Below are positions 9,891 through 21,008 of a DNA stretch of 64,000 bases, piece after piece. Made by a program: the position numbers and the translations under genes. Position 1 is the stretch's first letter; each line of letters starts with the position of its first letter. Under the pieces are notes generated by a model. It was not told where the DNA came from. It did not search any database and worked only from the letters and a program-made list of their open reading frames with translations. The DNA comes from an uncultured Massilia sp. (lineage in GTDB: Bacteria; Pseudomonadota; Gammaproteobacteria; Burkholderiales; Burkholderiaceae). The stretch spans positions 1-64,000 of the forward strand of contig CAMLMV010000010.1 of NCBI GenBank assembly GCA_946481275.1, in the 5' to 3' direction.

Positions 9891-10088
9891 ATGAAACATA
9901 TCCAGTACGAATCCGAGCACACCAAGTTCATCAAGGAACTGAAGGAAAAGACCCCGGGCATGGAAGAGCGCCAGCAGGCCGGCCGCTCCCTGCTGTGGGA
10001 CAAAGCCCCGCTGTCGCTGGACGAGCAGCGCCGCATCAACGAGTCGCGTCTCCGCCAGCAGGCGTATCCGTACCAGACGAAGGTCTGA
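9891..10088 (+). CDS. DUF3460 family protein
   Basis: A 65-aa protein starting MKHIQYESEHTKFI, typical of the DUF3460 family found in betaproteobacteria. I chose the ATG at 9891 over an in-frame TTG at 9867 because the latter lies in the terminator hairpin and has no ribosome site. It is charged and probably helical, without Cys pairs or a signal peptide. Function unknown; it precedes scpA and panC in a conserved order. Confidence 0.82.
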   Translation: MKHIQYESEHTKFIKELKEKTPGMEERQQAGRSLLWDKAPLSLDEQRRINESRLRQQAYPYQTKV

Positions 10089-10119
10089 CGCGACCTCATC
10101 CACACTGAGGCCAAGGACG

Positions 10120-11860
<1,741 letters not shown>

Positions 11861-11968
11861 TTCTAAAAGTTCCATTGTTGCAAATATGTTGTAGGAATTG
11901 GCAACTCTTCTTGTTAGACTCGTGATTTGGCTTTTTACCCAAACCACGTAAAAAGAAGGAGCAGCGTC

Positions 11969-12724
11969 TTGACTGATCTCTCGATGCCTCAGATGCGCAA
12001 GGGTCTGCCCAAACCGGCGGACGCCGTCGCCCGTATCCAACAGGATTCGGGCGCCCACGACATGCGCGACCCGTTCGACATCGGCGACGCGCTGACGACG
12101 CTCGCGCTCACCGGCGAGCCTGTGACCGTGTATCCCTACGGCCAGGACGTCGCCATGGCGCGCATCGACAGCGTCGATCCGGAAGGCAAGGTCTTCACGC
12201 TCGACCTCGCCGAGCCTAGCGCGGCGCTGGGCCGCAAGCTCGTGTTCGTCGCCGCGCTCGGCAGCAACGCGAAGATCCAGTTCGAACTCGAGGCGGATCC
12301 CGCGCCCGTCGCCGACCGCCCCGACCTGCTGCAGTTCCCGCTGCCGGACGTCTGCCTCGTGCTGAACCGGCGCGCCGAGCCCCGCCTGGAATCGCCGCTG
12401 GGCATGAATTACGGCGCCCGCTTCGCGCTGATGGGCAAGGTGTTCGAGATGCCGTTGTACGATTTCTCGCGCGGCGGCGTCGGCCTGCGCGCGACGCCTG
12501 AGCAGGCCATGGAACTGTACGTGGGCAAGAAGCTGGATGGCGTGTTGCTGGAAATGGGCTCGTCGCTCGTCATCACGGCCGACCTCGAAGTCCGCCTGCT
12601 GCGGCCGTTCCGCACCTTCCTGCTGGGCCAGCAGGTGCAGGTGGGTTGCCGCATTTCGAATATCTCGATGCAGATGCGGCAGTCGCTGGAGCGGGCCGTC
12701 GACAAGGTCCAGAAGCGCAGATGA
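11969..12724 (+). CDS. YcgR-like PilZ domain protein (c-di-GMP flagellar brake)
   Basis: Binds c-di-GMP and, in the YcgR family, slows the flagellar motor. The N-terminal YcgR-type domain is followed by a PilZ domain carrying RAEPR (RxxxR) and DFSRGG (DxSxxG), the c-di-GMP contacts. I chose the TTG at 11969 because AAGGAG lies 8 nt upstream; an upstream in-frame TTG at 11927 has no such site. This gives 251 aa. The gene faces the chemotaxis block and two diguanylate cyclases lie in the window, which supports a motility role. A terminator follows at once. Confidence 0.8.
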   Translation: MTDLSMPQMRKGLPKPADAVARIQQDSGAHDMRDPFDIGDALTTLALTGEPVTVYPYGQDVAMARIDSVDPEGKVFTLDLAEPSAALGRKLVFVAALGSNAKIQFELEADPAPVADRPDLLQFPLPDVCLVLNRRAEPRLESPLGMNYGARFALMGKVFEMPLYDFSRGGVGLRATPEQAMELYVGKKLDGVLLEMGSSLVITADLEVRLLRPFRTFLLGQQVQVGCRISNISMQMRQSLERAVDKVQKRR

Positions 12725-12728
12725 ACGA

Positions 12729-12751
12729 AACGGCCCGATGGGCCGTTTTTT
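12729..12751. terminator. Bidirectional intrinsic terminator
   Basis: AACGGCCC at 12729-12736 and GGGCCGTT at 12740-12747 form a perfect 8-bp stem with loop GAT, with T residues on the plus side and A residues on the other. It separates the convergent PilZ and EAL/HDOD genes and touches the stop codon of the latter. Confidence 0.85.
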
Positions 12752-13958
12752 ACGCTGCCACGTTCTGCGCCCACGCCAGCGCCGACAAATGCGCCTTGTT
12801 GACGTCAAGCGGGCTGATGTCCAGCGACGCGGCCAGCGACGCCACGAGGTCCGAATTCAGCTCGCACGCCTCCGCCAGCGCAAGATACGGGCCGTAGACG
12901 CCCTCGCGTCCCAGCAGCGCCTGCACGACCTGCTCCGGCAGCTGGATCGTGTCCAGCACCTCCTTCATCGGCAATCCCAGCAGGCGGTCCAGCAGCGAGA
13001 ACATGCCCGCCACGAACAGGTGCTCGCCCTCGCTGCGCGGCAGATACGTCTGGCCCAGCAGTTCGCACAGGCGCGCGCGCACGACCGCGGTCTCCATCAG
13101 CACGGGCGAATAGCCGCTCGTGCTGGCCGTGGCCAGCAGCAGGACGAGCCAGCGGTACAGCGGCGCATAGCCGAGCATCGCGATCGCCTGGCGCAGCGAC
13201 TGGATGTCGCGGCCCGAGCCGAAACCGGCCGAATTGATGAAGCGGAGGAGCTTATAGATCAGCGCCGGGTCGCGCTTGAGCACGGCCTCGATCTTGGGCA
13301 CGTCCTCGTTGTTCTGCACCATCTGCATCAGCTGCAGGATGATGGTCTGGGCCGGATTCATGCCCTTGACGGGGTTGCCCGGCCGCGGCGTCAGGTGCAG
13401 CTTGCCGACGAAGGCGTCGAGGCCCAGCGCGGCGCAGGCGTCGAAATCCTGCCACGTCGACACGGGACGGCCGACGAGACGCAACGCCGACTGCTTCGCG
13501 GCCGCGTACGCGCGCGCCTGGGCGGCCACGTCGGCACCGGCGAAGCGCACTTCGGCATAGGACGCGAACGGAGACAGGTTCTTGCCCAGCAGGGCCAGGT
13601 CGGCGCCGCGGATCGACATGCCGACGCCGCCCGCACGCAGCGCCTGCACGGCGGCGCGCGTATCCGGGTTCGCGAGATCGCGCACGCGCAGCGAGAGGAC
13701 CGTGCGTTCCGGAGGCAGCGCGTGCAGCGCATCCAGCGACAGCATCGCGGGCACGGCGTCGAGGAACAGGATCTTGTCGCGCAGGAGCCAGCCCTGCTCC
13801 TCGTCGACCACGTGTTCGGCGACGAAGGCGACGAGGCGTTCGAGGTCGGCGTCGCCGAGTGCCTGGCCGTCGCGCTGTTGCCAGCAGAGCTCGTACCCGA
13901 TCACGCGTTGCTTCGGGTCGAGCAGGGGTTCACGGACGATGAAGTGAGTCTGGTGCAT
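12750..13958 (-). CDS. EAL-like/HDOD (YuxH-type) signalling protein
   Basis: A 402-aa cytosolic protein with an N-terminal degenerate EAL domain (REPLLDPKQRVIGYEL; the catalytic EAL signature is not preserved) and a C-terminal HDOD domain (about 200-390, with LLRFINSAGFG and QAIAMLGYAPLYRW). Proteins of this layout are thought to be non-catalytic regulators in c-di-GMP and motility networks. It lies 58 bp after cheZ on the same strand, separated by a terminator, so it may be expressed partly with the che operon. Enzyme activity is unlikely. Confidence 0.87.
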   Translation of the reverse strand: MHQTHFIVREPLLDPKQRVIGYELCWQQRDGQALGDADLERLVAFVAEHVVDEEQGWLLRDKILFLDAVPAMLSLDALHALPPERTVLSLRVRDLANPDTRAAVQALRAGGVGMSIRGADLALLGKNLSPFASYAEVRFAGADVAAQARAYAAAKQSALRLVGRPVSTWQDFDACAALGLDAFVGKLHLTPRPGNPVKGMNPAQTIILQLMQMVQNNEDVPKIEAVLKRDPALIYKLLRFINSAGFGSGRDIQSLRQAIAMLGYAPLYRWLVLLLATASTSGYSPVLMETAVVRARLCELLGQTYLPRSEGEHLFVAGMFSLLDRLLGLPMKEVLDTIQLPEQVVQALLGREGVYGPYLALAEACELNSDLVASLAASLDISPLDVNKAHLSALAWAQNVAA

Positions 13959-13984
13959 GTCTTGTAACGATCGCCGGGTGGAAC

Positions 13985-14008
13985 GAAAAACGGCGGCCGT
14001 AGCCGCCG
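13985..14008 (-). terminator. Intrinsic terminator after cheZ
   Basis: On the minus strand CGGCGGC, loop TACG, GCCGCCG is followed by TTTTT. It lies 9 bp beyond the cheZ stop and probably marks the end of the main che transcript. Confidence 0.85.
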
Positions 14009-14016
14009 CGGCGGGA

Positions 14017-14649
14017 TCAGAAGCCCAGGCTGTCCAGCAAGTCGTCGACCTGGCCCTGGTCGGCCACGACGTCGCTTTTGCCTTCCGGGTTGATCTGCGG
14101 ACCGTTCAGCAAGCCATTGTCGAGCTCGCGCTTGATCTCGCTCGGGGCGAAATCGACGAGCACTTGCACCAGCTGCTTTTCCAGGTTTTGGGCGATGCCC
14201 GTGATACGCGAGATCACCTGGCCGGTCAGGTCCTGGAAGTCCTGGGCCATCATGATGTCCATCAAATGCCCCTTCGTGGCGCTGGCCGCTTCGCGCGACT
14301 CGGCCAGGCTGGCGACGGTGCGCTCGGCCAGCGCACGCCATTCACCGTCGGCGCCCGGCGCGGCCAGCAGGGCCTGCCACGAGCGGCCAAGTTCGGCGGC
14401 ACGGTCGTCGATGCCGTCCTGCAGCGGATTGGCAGCATCGGTCGCGTCGAGCACGCGTTTGGCCGATTGTTCGGACAGCCTGGCCACGTAATCGAGGCGG
14501 TCGCGCGCATCGGGGATGTCGCTGGCGGCCTTCTCGATCAGCTTGTCCAGGCCCAGCCCGCGCAGGCTTTCGTGCAGTGCGCGGGTCATGTGCCCGATCC
14601 GGCTCAGGACCTCTTCATGCGAAGTCGAGTCGGCGTTGTGCTCGCTCAT
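14017..14649 (-). CDS. cheZ: Protein phosphatase CheZ
   Basis: Dephosphorylates CheY-P to end the tumble signal. The long-helix hairpin core carries DIMMAQDFQDLTGQ, with the catalytic pair D140 and Q144 matching E. coli D143 and Q147. The C-terminus QVDDLLDSLGF is the CheY-docking helix. 210 aa is normal. The gene directly abuts cheY (start codon at 14649, cheY stop at 14650), so they are translated from one transcript. Confidence 0.96.
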   Translation of the reverse strand: MSEHNADSTSHEEVLSRIGHMTRALHESLRGLGLDKLIEKAASDIPDARDRLDYVARLSEQSAKRVLDATDAANPLQDGIDDRAAELGRSWQALLAAPGADGEWRALAERTVASLAESREAASATKGHLMDIMMAQDFQDLTGQVISRITGIAQNLEKQLVQVLVDFAPSEIKRELDNGLLNGPQINPEGKSDVVADQGQVDDLLDSLGF

Positions 14650-15045
14650 TTACGCGGCCTTTTCCATCTTTTCGAAAATCTTGTTCAGCTTTTCGTCCAG
14701 CGTGGCCGCGGTGAACGGCTTCACGACGTAGCCGTTGGCGCCGGCTTGCGCCGCCGCGATGATGTTTTCCTTCTTGGCTTCGGCGGTCACCATCAGCACC
14801 GGCAGCTTGGCCAGCGCGGGATCGGCACGGATGTTCTGCAGCATCGTCAGGCCATCCATGTTCGGCATGTTCCAGTCGGACACGACGAAATCGAACTGTT
14901 CGCTGCGCAGCTTGGCCAGTGCCTGGACACCGTCTTCCGCCTCGTCAACATTGCCGTAACCCAGTTCTTTCAGCAGATTTTTGACGATGCGTCGCATCGT
15001 CGAAAAATCGTCAACAACCAGGAAACGCATCTTAGGATCAGCCAT
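14650..15045 (-). CDS. cheY: Chemotaxis response regulator CheY
   Basis: Single-domain receiver that, when phosphorylated by CheA, binds the flagellar switch. Key residues fall at E. coli numbers: D12, D13, phospho-acceptor D57 in SDWNMP, T87 and K109. 131 aa. It is followed without a gap by cheZ. The 156 bp upstream of it, before cheB, contains a near-perfect inverted repeat and may carry its own promoter. Confidence 0.97.
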   Translation of the reverse strand: MADPKMRFLVVDDFSTMRRIVKNLLKELGYGNVDEAEDGVQALAKLRSEQFDFVVSDWNMPNMDGLTMLQNIRADPALAKLPVLMVTAEAKKENIIAAAQAGANGYVVKPFTAATLDEKLNKIFEKMEKAA

Positions 15046-15078
15046 GAAATACTCCGTTGTTTCTCTAACTCTAGTGAT

Positions 15079-15103
15079 GGGGTCTGGAAACTTTCCAGGC
15101 CCC
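15079..15103 (-). repeat. 25-bp inverted repeat in the cheY leader
   Basis: Two 12-nt arms (GGGGTCTGGAAA and TTTCCAGGCCCC) flank one base, with a single G-T wobble. There is no T-run on either side, so a terminator is unlikely. It ends about 34 bp before the cheY start and could be an operator or an mRNA hairpin. Confidence 0.6.
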
Positions 15104-15201
15104 TAGTATGTTGGTGGGTTCGGCACTGCGAATACAGGCTAAAGCATAGCATTTTTGTTGCTCTACGGCGATAAAACCGCAGTGAATGCACGGTATGCGG
15201 A

Positions 15202-16275
15202 TCAAACGCGCAACGCCCGGCCTCCATGCGTTGCCAGATGGCCAAGCACAAGGCCCGGCAGTGCGCTCAGGGCAGCCACCTCGTGGGCGGCGCCGATGGC
15301 GATCGCTTCGCGCGGCATGCCGAACACGACACACGACGCTTCATCCTGGGCGAAATTGTAGGCGCCCGCGTTCTTCATCTCCAGCATACCCTGTGCGCCG
15401 TCTTTTCCCATGCCCGTCAGGATCACGCCGACGGCATTCTTGCCGGCCGACTGCGCCGCCGAGCGGAACAGGACGTCCACGGACGGACGGTGGCGGTTGA
15501 CGGGCTCGCTCTGCTCGATCTTCGTCATGTAGTTCGCGCCGGACCGGGTCAGCAGCAGGTGCGAGTGGCCCGGCGCGATATACGCGTGGCCCGGCAGCAC
15601 ACGCTCGTTGCCGGCGGACTCGACGACGCTGATCTTGCACAGCGAATCGAGGCGGCGCGCAAACGACGTGGTAAAGCCTTCCGGCATGTGCTGGGCGATC
15701 AGGATGCCCGGGCAGTCGGACGGCATCTGCATGAGGAATTCGCGGATCGCTTCCGTGCCGCCCGTCGAGGCGCCGATGATGATCAGCTTTTCCGACGACG
15801 TCAGGGGGCTGCGCAGCTGCGGCAGCGGGGTCGTGGCGCCGGCCGCGGCCGACTGCAGGGTGCGCGGCTTGATGCGGGCGCGCGACGCGCCGCGGATCTT
15901 GTCGGCGATCAGTTCCGTGTACTCGCGCATGCCGCTCTGGATCGAGATCTTGGGTTTGGTGACGAAATCGACGGCGCCCAGTTCCAGCGCGCGCATCGTG
16001 ATCTCGGAACCGCGCTCCGTCAGCGACGACACCATCAGCACGGGCATCGGGCGCAGGCGCATGAGCTTTTCGAGGAAGTCGAGGCCGTCCATCTTCGGCA
16101 TCTCGACGTCCAGCGTGAGCACGTCCGGATTCGTGCGCTTGATCAATTCGCGGGCGACGAGCGGATCGGGTGCGACGCCGACCACTTCCATGTCGGGCTG
16201 CGAATTGACGATCTCGGTCATTACGCTGCGGATCAGGGCGGAATCGTCCACGATCACGACTTTGATCTTTGTCAT
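15202..16275 (-). CDS. cheB: Chemotaxis methylesterase/glutamine deamidase CheB
   Basis: Removes methyl groups from chemoreceptors during adaptation. An N-terminal receiver domain (D10, D11, phospho-acceptor D56 in TLDVEMP) is linked to a C-terminal esterase domain with the catalytic serine in GASTGGTEA, histidine in AQHMPEGF and aspartate in GMGKDGAQG. 357 aa is typical. It follows cheD by 17 bp and is probably cotranscribed with cheR-cheD. Confidence 0.96.
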   Translation of the reverse strand: MTKIKVVIVDDSALIRSVMTEIVNSQPDMEVVGVAPDPLVARELIKRTNPDVLTLDVEMPKMDGLDFLEKLMRLRPMPVLMVSSLTERGSEITMRALELGAVDFVTKPKISIQSGMREYTELIADKIRGASRARIKPRTLQSAAAGATTPLPQLRSPLTSSEKLIIIGASTGGTEAIREFLMQMPSDCPGILIAQHMPEGFTTSFARRLDSLCKISVVESAGNERVLPGHAYIAPGHSHLLLTRSGANYMTKIEQSEPVNRHRPSVDVLFRSAAQSAGKNAVGVILTGMGKDGAQGMLEMKNAGAYNFAQDEASCVVFGMPREAIAIGAAHEVAALSALPGLVLGHLATHGGRALRV

Positions 16276-16292
16276 TCCTTAAACCTTTCTCT

Positions 16293-16892
16293 TCAGAACA
16301 GGTCGACGGCGCCGGAGACGGGCGTGACCTTGAGGCGGCTGGCGTAATCGAGCTCGCGCTTCGCCAGCGTATCGTTATGGGTTTGCATCAGTTTCTTGAC
16401 GAGCACCTTGCCCGTGCGCGGGAAGAAATACACCTTGCGCGGGTAGATGTCGTTCAGGTCCTCGGCCAGCACGGGAATCCGTTCCGTCTTGAGGAAGTTG
16501 ATGACGAACGCGGCGTTACGCTCGCCCACGTTCATCGCGGAAAAGCCGCGCAGCACGGCGCCGCCGCCGAACACCTTCGCTTCCAGGTGTTCGCGCCGGG
16601 CGCCGGCCTTGAGCAGGTCGTTGATCAGCACTTCCATCGCATACGTGCCGTAGCGCATCGAGGCCGAGACCGGGTTGCCCGGGTCGCCGCCGTCCGGCAG
16701 CATGAAGTGGTTCATGCCGCCCAGGCCCTTGACGCGGTCGCGGATGCAGGCCGACACGCACGAGCCGAGCACCGTCACGATCAGCATGTCCTTGCCCGTG
16801 TAGTAGTACTCGCCGGGCAGGATCTTCGCCGCGTCGCAGTCGAAGGTGCGGTCGTAGTAGACGTTGGTGGCGAAATGGCTGTTCGTTTCCAT
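16293..16892 (-). CDS. cheD: Chemoreceptor glutamine deamidase CheD
   Basis: Deamidates receptor glutamines. The catalytic core [14 protein letters not shown] carries the family Cys, with the His in GGMNHFMLP. 199 aa. The C-terminus ends SGAVDLF, resembling the SGDVELF end of the CheZ-like protein at 21009-21560, which may be a shared docking tail. It lies 18 bp downstream of cheR. Confidence 0.94.
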   Translation of the reverse strand: METNSHFATNVYYDRTFDCDAAKILPGEYYYTGKDMLIVTVLGSCVSACIRDRVKGLGGMNHFMLPDGGDPGNPVSASMRYGTYAMEVLINDLLKAGARREHLEAKVFGGGAVLRGFSAMNVGERNAAFVINFLKTERIPVLAEDLNDIYPRKVYFFPRTGKVLVKKLMQTHNDTLAKRELDYASRLKVTPVSGAVDLF

Positions 16893-16910
16893 GGGCGAGT
16901 GTCGTGGGCG

Positions 16911-17786
16911 TCAGCCGTGGTTCAATTCGTAGACCGTCTTGCCGCGCAGGCGCAGCGAGTCGGAGACGTACAGGAAGTTCTCGGAGTGGCCGGCGAACAG
17001 CAGCGCGTCCGGTTTCATCAGGGGCACGAAGCGCGCGAGGATCTTGCGCTGCGTGGCCTTGTCGAAGTAGATCATCACGTTGCGGCAGAAGATGACGTCG
17101 AACGGGCCCTTGACGTCCCAGCCGTCGGCCAGCAGGTTCAGTTGCCGGAACGTGATCAGCTGGCGCAGCTCCGGGCGCACGCGCACGAGGCCTTCCTGGG
17201 CGCCCTTCCCTTTCAGGAAAAAGCGGCGCAGGCGCGCCTGTTCCATCTTGTCGACGCGCTCGATCGGATACACGCCGGCGCTGGCCGTGGCCAGCACGTT
17301 CGTGTCGATGTCGGTGGCGATGATTTGCACCGGCGGCGTGAGCGTGTCGAACGCCTCGCACACGGTCATCGCGATCGAATACGGTTCTTCGCCCGTGGAA
17401 CTCGCCGAGCACCAGATCGTGAGCGGTCCGCCGTGGCTCGCGCGCGCCTTGAGCGCGTGTTCGGCCAGCAGCGGGAAGTGGTGCGCCTCGCGGAAGAACG
17501 ACGTCAGGTTCGTCGTCAGCGCGTTCGTGAACGATTCCCACTCGGCGGGCATGCGGCCCGCTTCCAGCGCGTCGAGATAGGACGCGAACGACGCGATGCC
17601 GTTGGCGCGCAGGCGGCGCGCGAGCCGGCTGTAGACCATCTCCTGCTTGCTGTCGGCCAGCGAGATGCCGGCGCGCTGGTAGATCAGGCCCCGCACGCGC
17701 TCGAAGTCGGCGCGCGTGAAGTCGAATTCCTTGCCGGTTTCCTGTTTGACCACCGGCTTCGTATTGTGCGGCACGTTGTTAGCCAT
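16911..17786 (-). CDS. cheR: Chemotaxis protein methyltransferase CheR
   Basis: Transfers methyl groups from S-adenosylmethionine to receptor glutamates. A helical N-terminal domain is followed by the SAM-binding core, with WCSASSTGEEPYSIAM and DVIFCRNVMIYFD as family signatures. 291 aa is normal. It lies 65 bp after cheW. No receptor gene sits between cheW and cheR, unlike E. coli, where tar and tap do. Confidence 0.96.
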   Translation of the reverse strand: MANNVPHNTKPVVKQETGKEFDFTRADFERVRGLIYQRAGISLADSKQEMVYSRLARRLRANGIASFASYLDALEAGRMPAEWESFTNALTTNLTSFFREAHHFPLLAEHALKARASHGGPLTIWCSASSTGEEPYSIAMTVCEAFDTLTPPVQIIATDIDTNVLATASAGVYPIERVDKMEQARLRRFFLKGKGAQEGLVRVRPELRQLITFRQLNLLADGWDVKGPFDVIFCRNVMIYFDKATQRKILARFVPLMKPDALLFAGHSENFLYVSDSLRLRGKTVYELNHG

Positions 17787-17851
17787 GGGTTGTGATTCGT
17801 TCTGCGGACCGCGTGCGGTCCGGGTGTGTCCCTTGCGCCGCGCTGCTTCGT

Positions 17852-18349
17852 TTATGCTGCCAACCGGTCCATCAGGCCCATCTCGCTGGACGACATCAGC
17901 TTGTCGATGTCGATCAGGATGAGCATGCGCTCGTCGACGGTGCCGAGGCCGGTCAGGTAGTCGGAATTGAACGCGGAGCCCATCTCCGGCGCCGGCTTGA
18001 TCTGGTCCGGCGTGAGCGTGGTCACGTCCGACACGCTGTCCACGACCATGCCCATGATGCGGCCGCCGATGTTCAGGATGATCACGACGGTGAACTGGTC
18101 GTAGGTCGGCGTGCCCAGGTTGAACTTGATGCGCATGTCGACCACGGGGATGATGATGCCACGCAGGTTGATCACGCCCTTGATGAATTCGGGGGCGTTG
18201 GCGATGCGCGTCACGGCTTCGTAGCCGCGGATCTCCTGCACCTTCAGGATGTCGATGCCGTATTCCTCGGAGCCGAGGGTGAAGGCGAGGTATTCGCTGC
18301 CGCTGCCGTCGTGGGCATCGTTCGGCTTGTTCGTCGGTTGAGTGGACAT
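17852..18349 (-). CDS. cheW: Chemotaxis adaptor CheW
   Basis: Couples chemoreceptors to CheA. It is a single CheW-like SH3-fold domain with FTLGSEEYGIDILKVQEIRG and GVINLRGIIIPVVDMR. 165 aa. It sits 35 bp after cheA on the same strand. The final residues (LMDRLAA) resemble a short helix seen in many betaproteobacterial CheW proteins. Confidence 0.96.
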   Translation of the reverse strand: MSTQPTNKPNDAHDGSGSEYLAFTLGSEEYGIDILKVQEIRGYEAVTRIANAPEFIKGVINLRGIIIPVVDMRIKFNLGTPTYDQFTVVIILNIGGRIMGMVVDSVSDVTTLTPDQIKPAPEMGSAFNSDYLTGLGTVDERMLILIDIDKLMSSSEMGLMDRLAA

Positions 18350-18384
18350 GTCGGTTCCTTATCGGAGCAAAAGTAAGGGTTGAA

Positions 18385-20547
18385 TCAAGAGATGACGGAT
18401 TCGTCGGACAACTGGCGCGACGAGCGCAGGAGCGCGCCGACGTCCAGGATCAGCGCCACGCCGCCGTCGCCGAGGATGGTGGCGCCGGAGATCCCGGCCA
18501 CCTTGCGGTAATTCGCTTCCAGGTTCTTCACGACGACCTGCTGCTGGCCGACCAGTTCGTCCACGAACAGCGCGGCCTTGCGCCCTTCCGCCTCGAGAAT
18601 CACGAGGATGCCTTCGCACGGATCGGTAATGCGCGGCTCGATGTTGAACATCTGGTACAGCGGTATCAGCGGCAGGTATTCGCCACGGACCTTCACCACG
18701 CGGCCCTGGCCGTGGATCTCCTTGACGTCGGCGCGCGCCGGCTGCAGGGACTCCACCACGAAGCCCAGCGGCAGGATGTAGATCTCGTCGCCGCTGCGGA
18801 TCGACATGCCGTCCAGGATCGCGAGCGTGAGCGGCAGCGAGATCAGGATCGTCGTGCCGAAGCCGCGCGCCGAACGGATGTCGATGGTGCCGCCCAGCGC
18901 CTGGATGTTGCGCTTGACGACATCCATGCCGACGCCGCGGCCGGAGACGTCGGTGACGATTTCCGCCGTCGAGAAGCCCGGCGCGAAGATCAGCTGCCAG
19001 ACGTCGGCGTCGCTCATGTTGTCCGACACCGGCAGGCCGTTCTGCCTGGCCTTGGCCAGGATGCGTTCGCGATTCAGGCCGCCGCCGTCGTCGGCCACTT
19101 CGATCACGATGTTGCCGCCCTGGTGCGCGGCGGACAGGAACAGGCGCCCCGATTCCGACTTGCCGGCGGCCACGCGCGCGGCGGGCAGCTCGATGCCGTG
19201 GTCGATCGAGTTGCGCACCAGGTGCGTGAGCGGATCGACGATGCGTTCGATCAGGCCCTTGTCCAGTTCCGTCGCGGCGCCGTTGGTGATGAAGTCGACC
19301 TTCTTGCCGAGTTTACCGGCCAGGTCGCGCACCATGCGCGGGAAGCGCGAGAACACGAAGTCCATCGGCATCATGCGGATCGACATGACGGCTTCCTGCA
19401 GGTCGCGCGTATTGCGCGTGAGCTGCGACACGGATGCCAGCAGGCGCTGGTGCACCATCGGGTCGAGGCCGTCGCTGCGCTGCTCGATCATCGCCTGCGT
19501 GATCACGAGTTCGCCGACGAGGTTGATCAGCTGGTCGACCTTTTCGATCGACACGCGGATCGACGACGATTCGGAACCCTGCGCGTGGCTGCCCTCGGCA
19601 GCCTTCTTGGCGGCTTTCTTTTCGGCCGCCACTTCGGTGATTTCGAGCGGCTCCGGGCGCACCGGCGCCGGCGGCGGCGCTTCAAGCACGATGCCGGCTT
19701 CGCGGCGGATCTGCTCGATCGGCTGGAAGAAGCCGTAGCCGAGTTCGTCCTCCGACGATTCGGTCGGGGCCGCGTCCACCGGATCGGTCGGATCGAAGAA
19801 ACCGTAGCCCTGTTCGTCCTCGATGCGGGCGCGTTCGGCGGCCTCGCGCGCGCGCTGCTCGGGCGTGAGCGGGGGCGCTTCGAAGATCCTCAGGTCGTTC
19901 GGGTCGAGCACGAAGGAGCAGATGGCGATGATGTCGTCCAGGCTCTCGTGCGTCATGATGATCAGCGCCGTGCGGCCCGCTGCGAGCGGCACGACGGACA
20001 CGCGGCCCAGCAGGCCGAGTTCGTCCACGAGCGCGTCGACGTCGCGCTTGGCGAGGTCGGGCAACTCGATCTTGTAGCGGTGGGCGCCTTCCGTCACCTG
20101 CTGCTTCTGTTCCGCGTGCAGGAACGACGGCACGGTCGGCTGGTGCGTCGGCACGATCACGCCTTCGGACAGGTCGTGCAGCATCATGCGCACGTTGGCG
20201 ACCGCTTCCTGGTCGACGTCCGCACCGTTTCGGTGGCCGTCGAGCTGCATCTTGAGGATGTCCTTGGCGGCCAGGAAGGCGTCCACGTGCTGGCTGGTGA
20301 GTGCCATCTCGCCCTTGCGGATGCGGTCCAGCAGGGACTCGAGCACGTGCGTCACTTCGCTCATGTCGGTCAGGCCGAAGGTCGACGCCCCGCCCTTGAT
20401 CGAATGGGCGGTGCGGAAGATCGCGTTCAGGTCTTCCGGGTCCGGCGAATCGATATCGACGGCCAGCAGCAGACGCTCCTTCTCGGCGAGCAGCTCTTCC
20501 GCCTCGTCGAAAAAGACCTTGTAAAACTGGCTGATGTCGATGGTCAT
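18385..20547 (-). CDS. cheA: Chemotaxis sensor kinase CheA
   Basis: Autophosphorylates and passes phosphate to CheY and CheB. Domains in order: HPt with H48 in IFRTAHSIKGG, a P2-like CheY/CheB-binding domain at about 155-223, a long linker (224-328), the dimerisation helix pair at about 329-395, the HATPase with HLVRNSIDHG and DDGGGLNRE, and a CheW-like regulatory domain to the end. The linker contains two copies of an EDE(Q/L)GYGFF(D/Q)P motif near 243 and 266. I chose the start MTIDISQFYK at 20547 (720 aa) because the upstream in-frame extension is unlike the family. Confidence 0.96.
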   Translation of the reverse strand: MTIDISQFYKVFFDEAEELLAEKERLLLAVDIDSPDPEDLNAIFRTAHSIKGGASTFGLTDMSEVTHVLESLLDRIRKGEMALTSQHVDAFLAAKDILKMQLDGHRNGADVDQEAVANVRMMLHDLSEGVIVPTHQPTVPSFLHAEQKQQVTEGAHRYKIELPDLAKRDVDALVDELGLLGRVSVVPLAAGRTALIIMTHESLDDIIAICSFVLDPNDLRIFEAPPLTPEQRAREAAERARIEDEQGYGFFDPTDPVDAAPTESSEDELGYGFFQPIEQIRREAGIVLEAPPPAPVRPEPLEITEVAAEKKAAKKAAEGSHAQGSESSSIRVSIEKVDQLINLVGELVITQAMIEQRSDGLDPMVHQRLLASVSQLTRNTRDLQEAVMSIRMMPMDFVFSRFPRMVRDLAGKLGKKVDFITNGAATELDKGLIERIVDPLTHLVRNSIDHGIELPAARVAAGKSESGRLFLSAAHQGGNIVIEVADDGGGLNRERILAKARQNGLPVSDNMSDADVWQLIFAPGFSTAEIVTDVSGRGVGMDVVKRNIQALGGTIDIRSARGFGTTILISLPLTLAILDGMSIRSGDEIYILPLGFVVESLQPARADVKEIHGQGRVVKVRGEYLPLIPLYQMFNIEPRITDPCEGILVILEAEGRKAALFVDELVGQQQVVVKNLEANYRKVAGISGATILGDGGVALILDVGALLRSSRQLSDESVIS

Positions 20548-20591
20548 GTCATTATCCGTCTGGTGCGATCGGCGGCAAGCCCGTGGGCCGC

Positions 20592-20957
20592 TCAGCCGAT
20601 GACTTTCTTGACCACCTCGATCAGGCGCTGCGGGTCGAACGGCTTCACGAGCCACCCGTTGGCGCCGGCCGCGCGGCCTTTCGTCTTCATGTCTTCGGAC
20701 GACTCGGTCGTGAGCATGAGGATCGGCGTCTTCTGGTAGCCCGGCAGGCCGCGCAGCGACTTGATGAGGGTGAGCCCGTCCATCTTCGGCATGTTCTGGT
20801 CGGTCAGGACCAGGTCGACGGTCTGCAGCTTCGCCTTTTCCAGACCATCCTGTCCGTCGACCGCTTCCACCACCTGGTAGCCCGCGGCCTTCAGGCTGAA
20901 AGCCACCATCTGGCGCAGGGAACTGGAATCGTCGACTGCGAGAATAGTTTTTGCCAT
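20592..20957 (-). CDS. Second CheY-like response regulator
   Basis: A 121-aa single receiver domain with D9, D10, phospho-acceptor D53 in LTDQNMPKMDG, a Thr in LMLTTES and the Lys in VKPFDP. It sits between cheA and the CheZ-like protein. Such CheY paralogues next to cheA often act as phosphate sinks or as the partner of a dedicated phosphatase; which holds here is inference. It shows the VKPF switch region of CheY-like proteins and no output domain. Confidence 0.93.
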   Translation of the reverse strand: MAKTILAVDDSSSLRQMVAFSLKAAGYQVVEAVDGQDGLEKAKLQTVDLVLTDQNMPKMDGLTLIKSLRGLPGYQKTPILMLTTESSEDMKTKGRAAGANGWLVKPFDPQRLIEVVKKVIG

Positions 20958-21008
20958 CTTTATGCTCCTGCTGTTTTTTCTGTTGCCGTAGTATCGGCTG
21001 GTCTTAGA

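Noticed and set aside
18359..18366. A -10 like TCCGATAA on the minus strand just before cheW
   Set aside because: The 8-mer 11 nt upstream does not resemble TAAAGTTT, so no sigma-28 promoter is supported.
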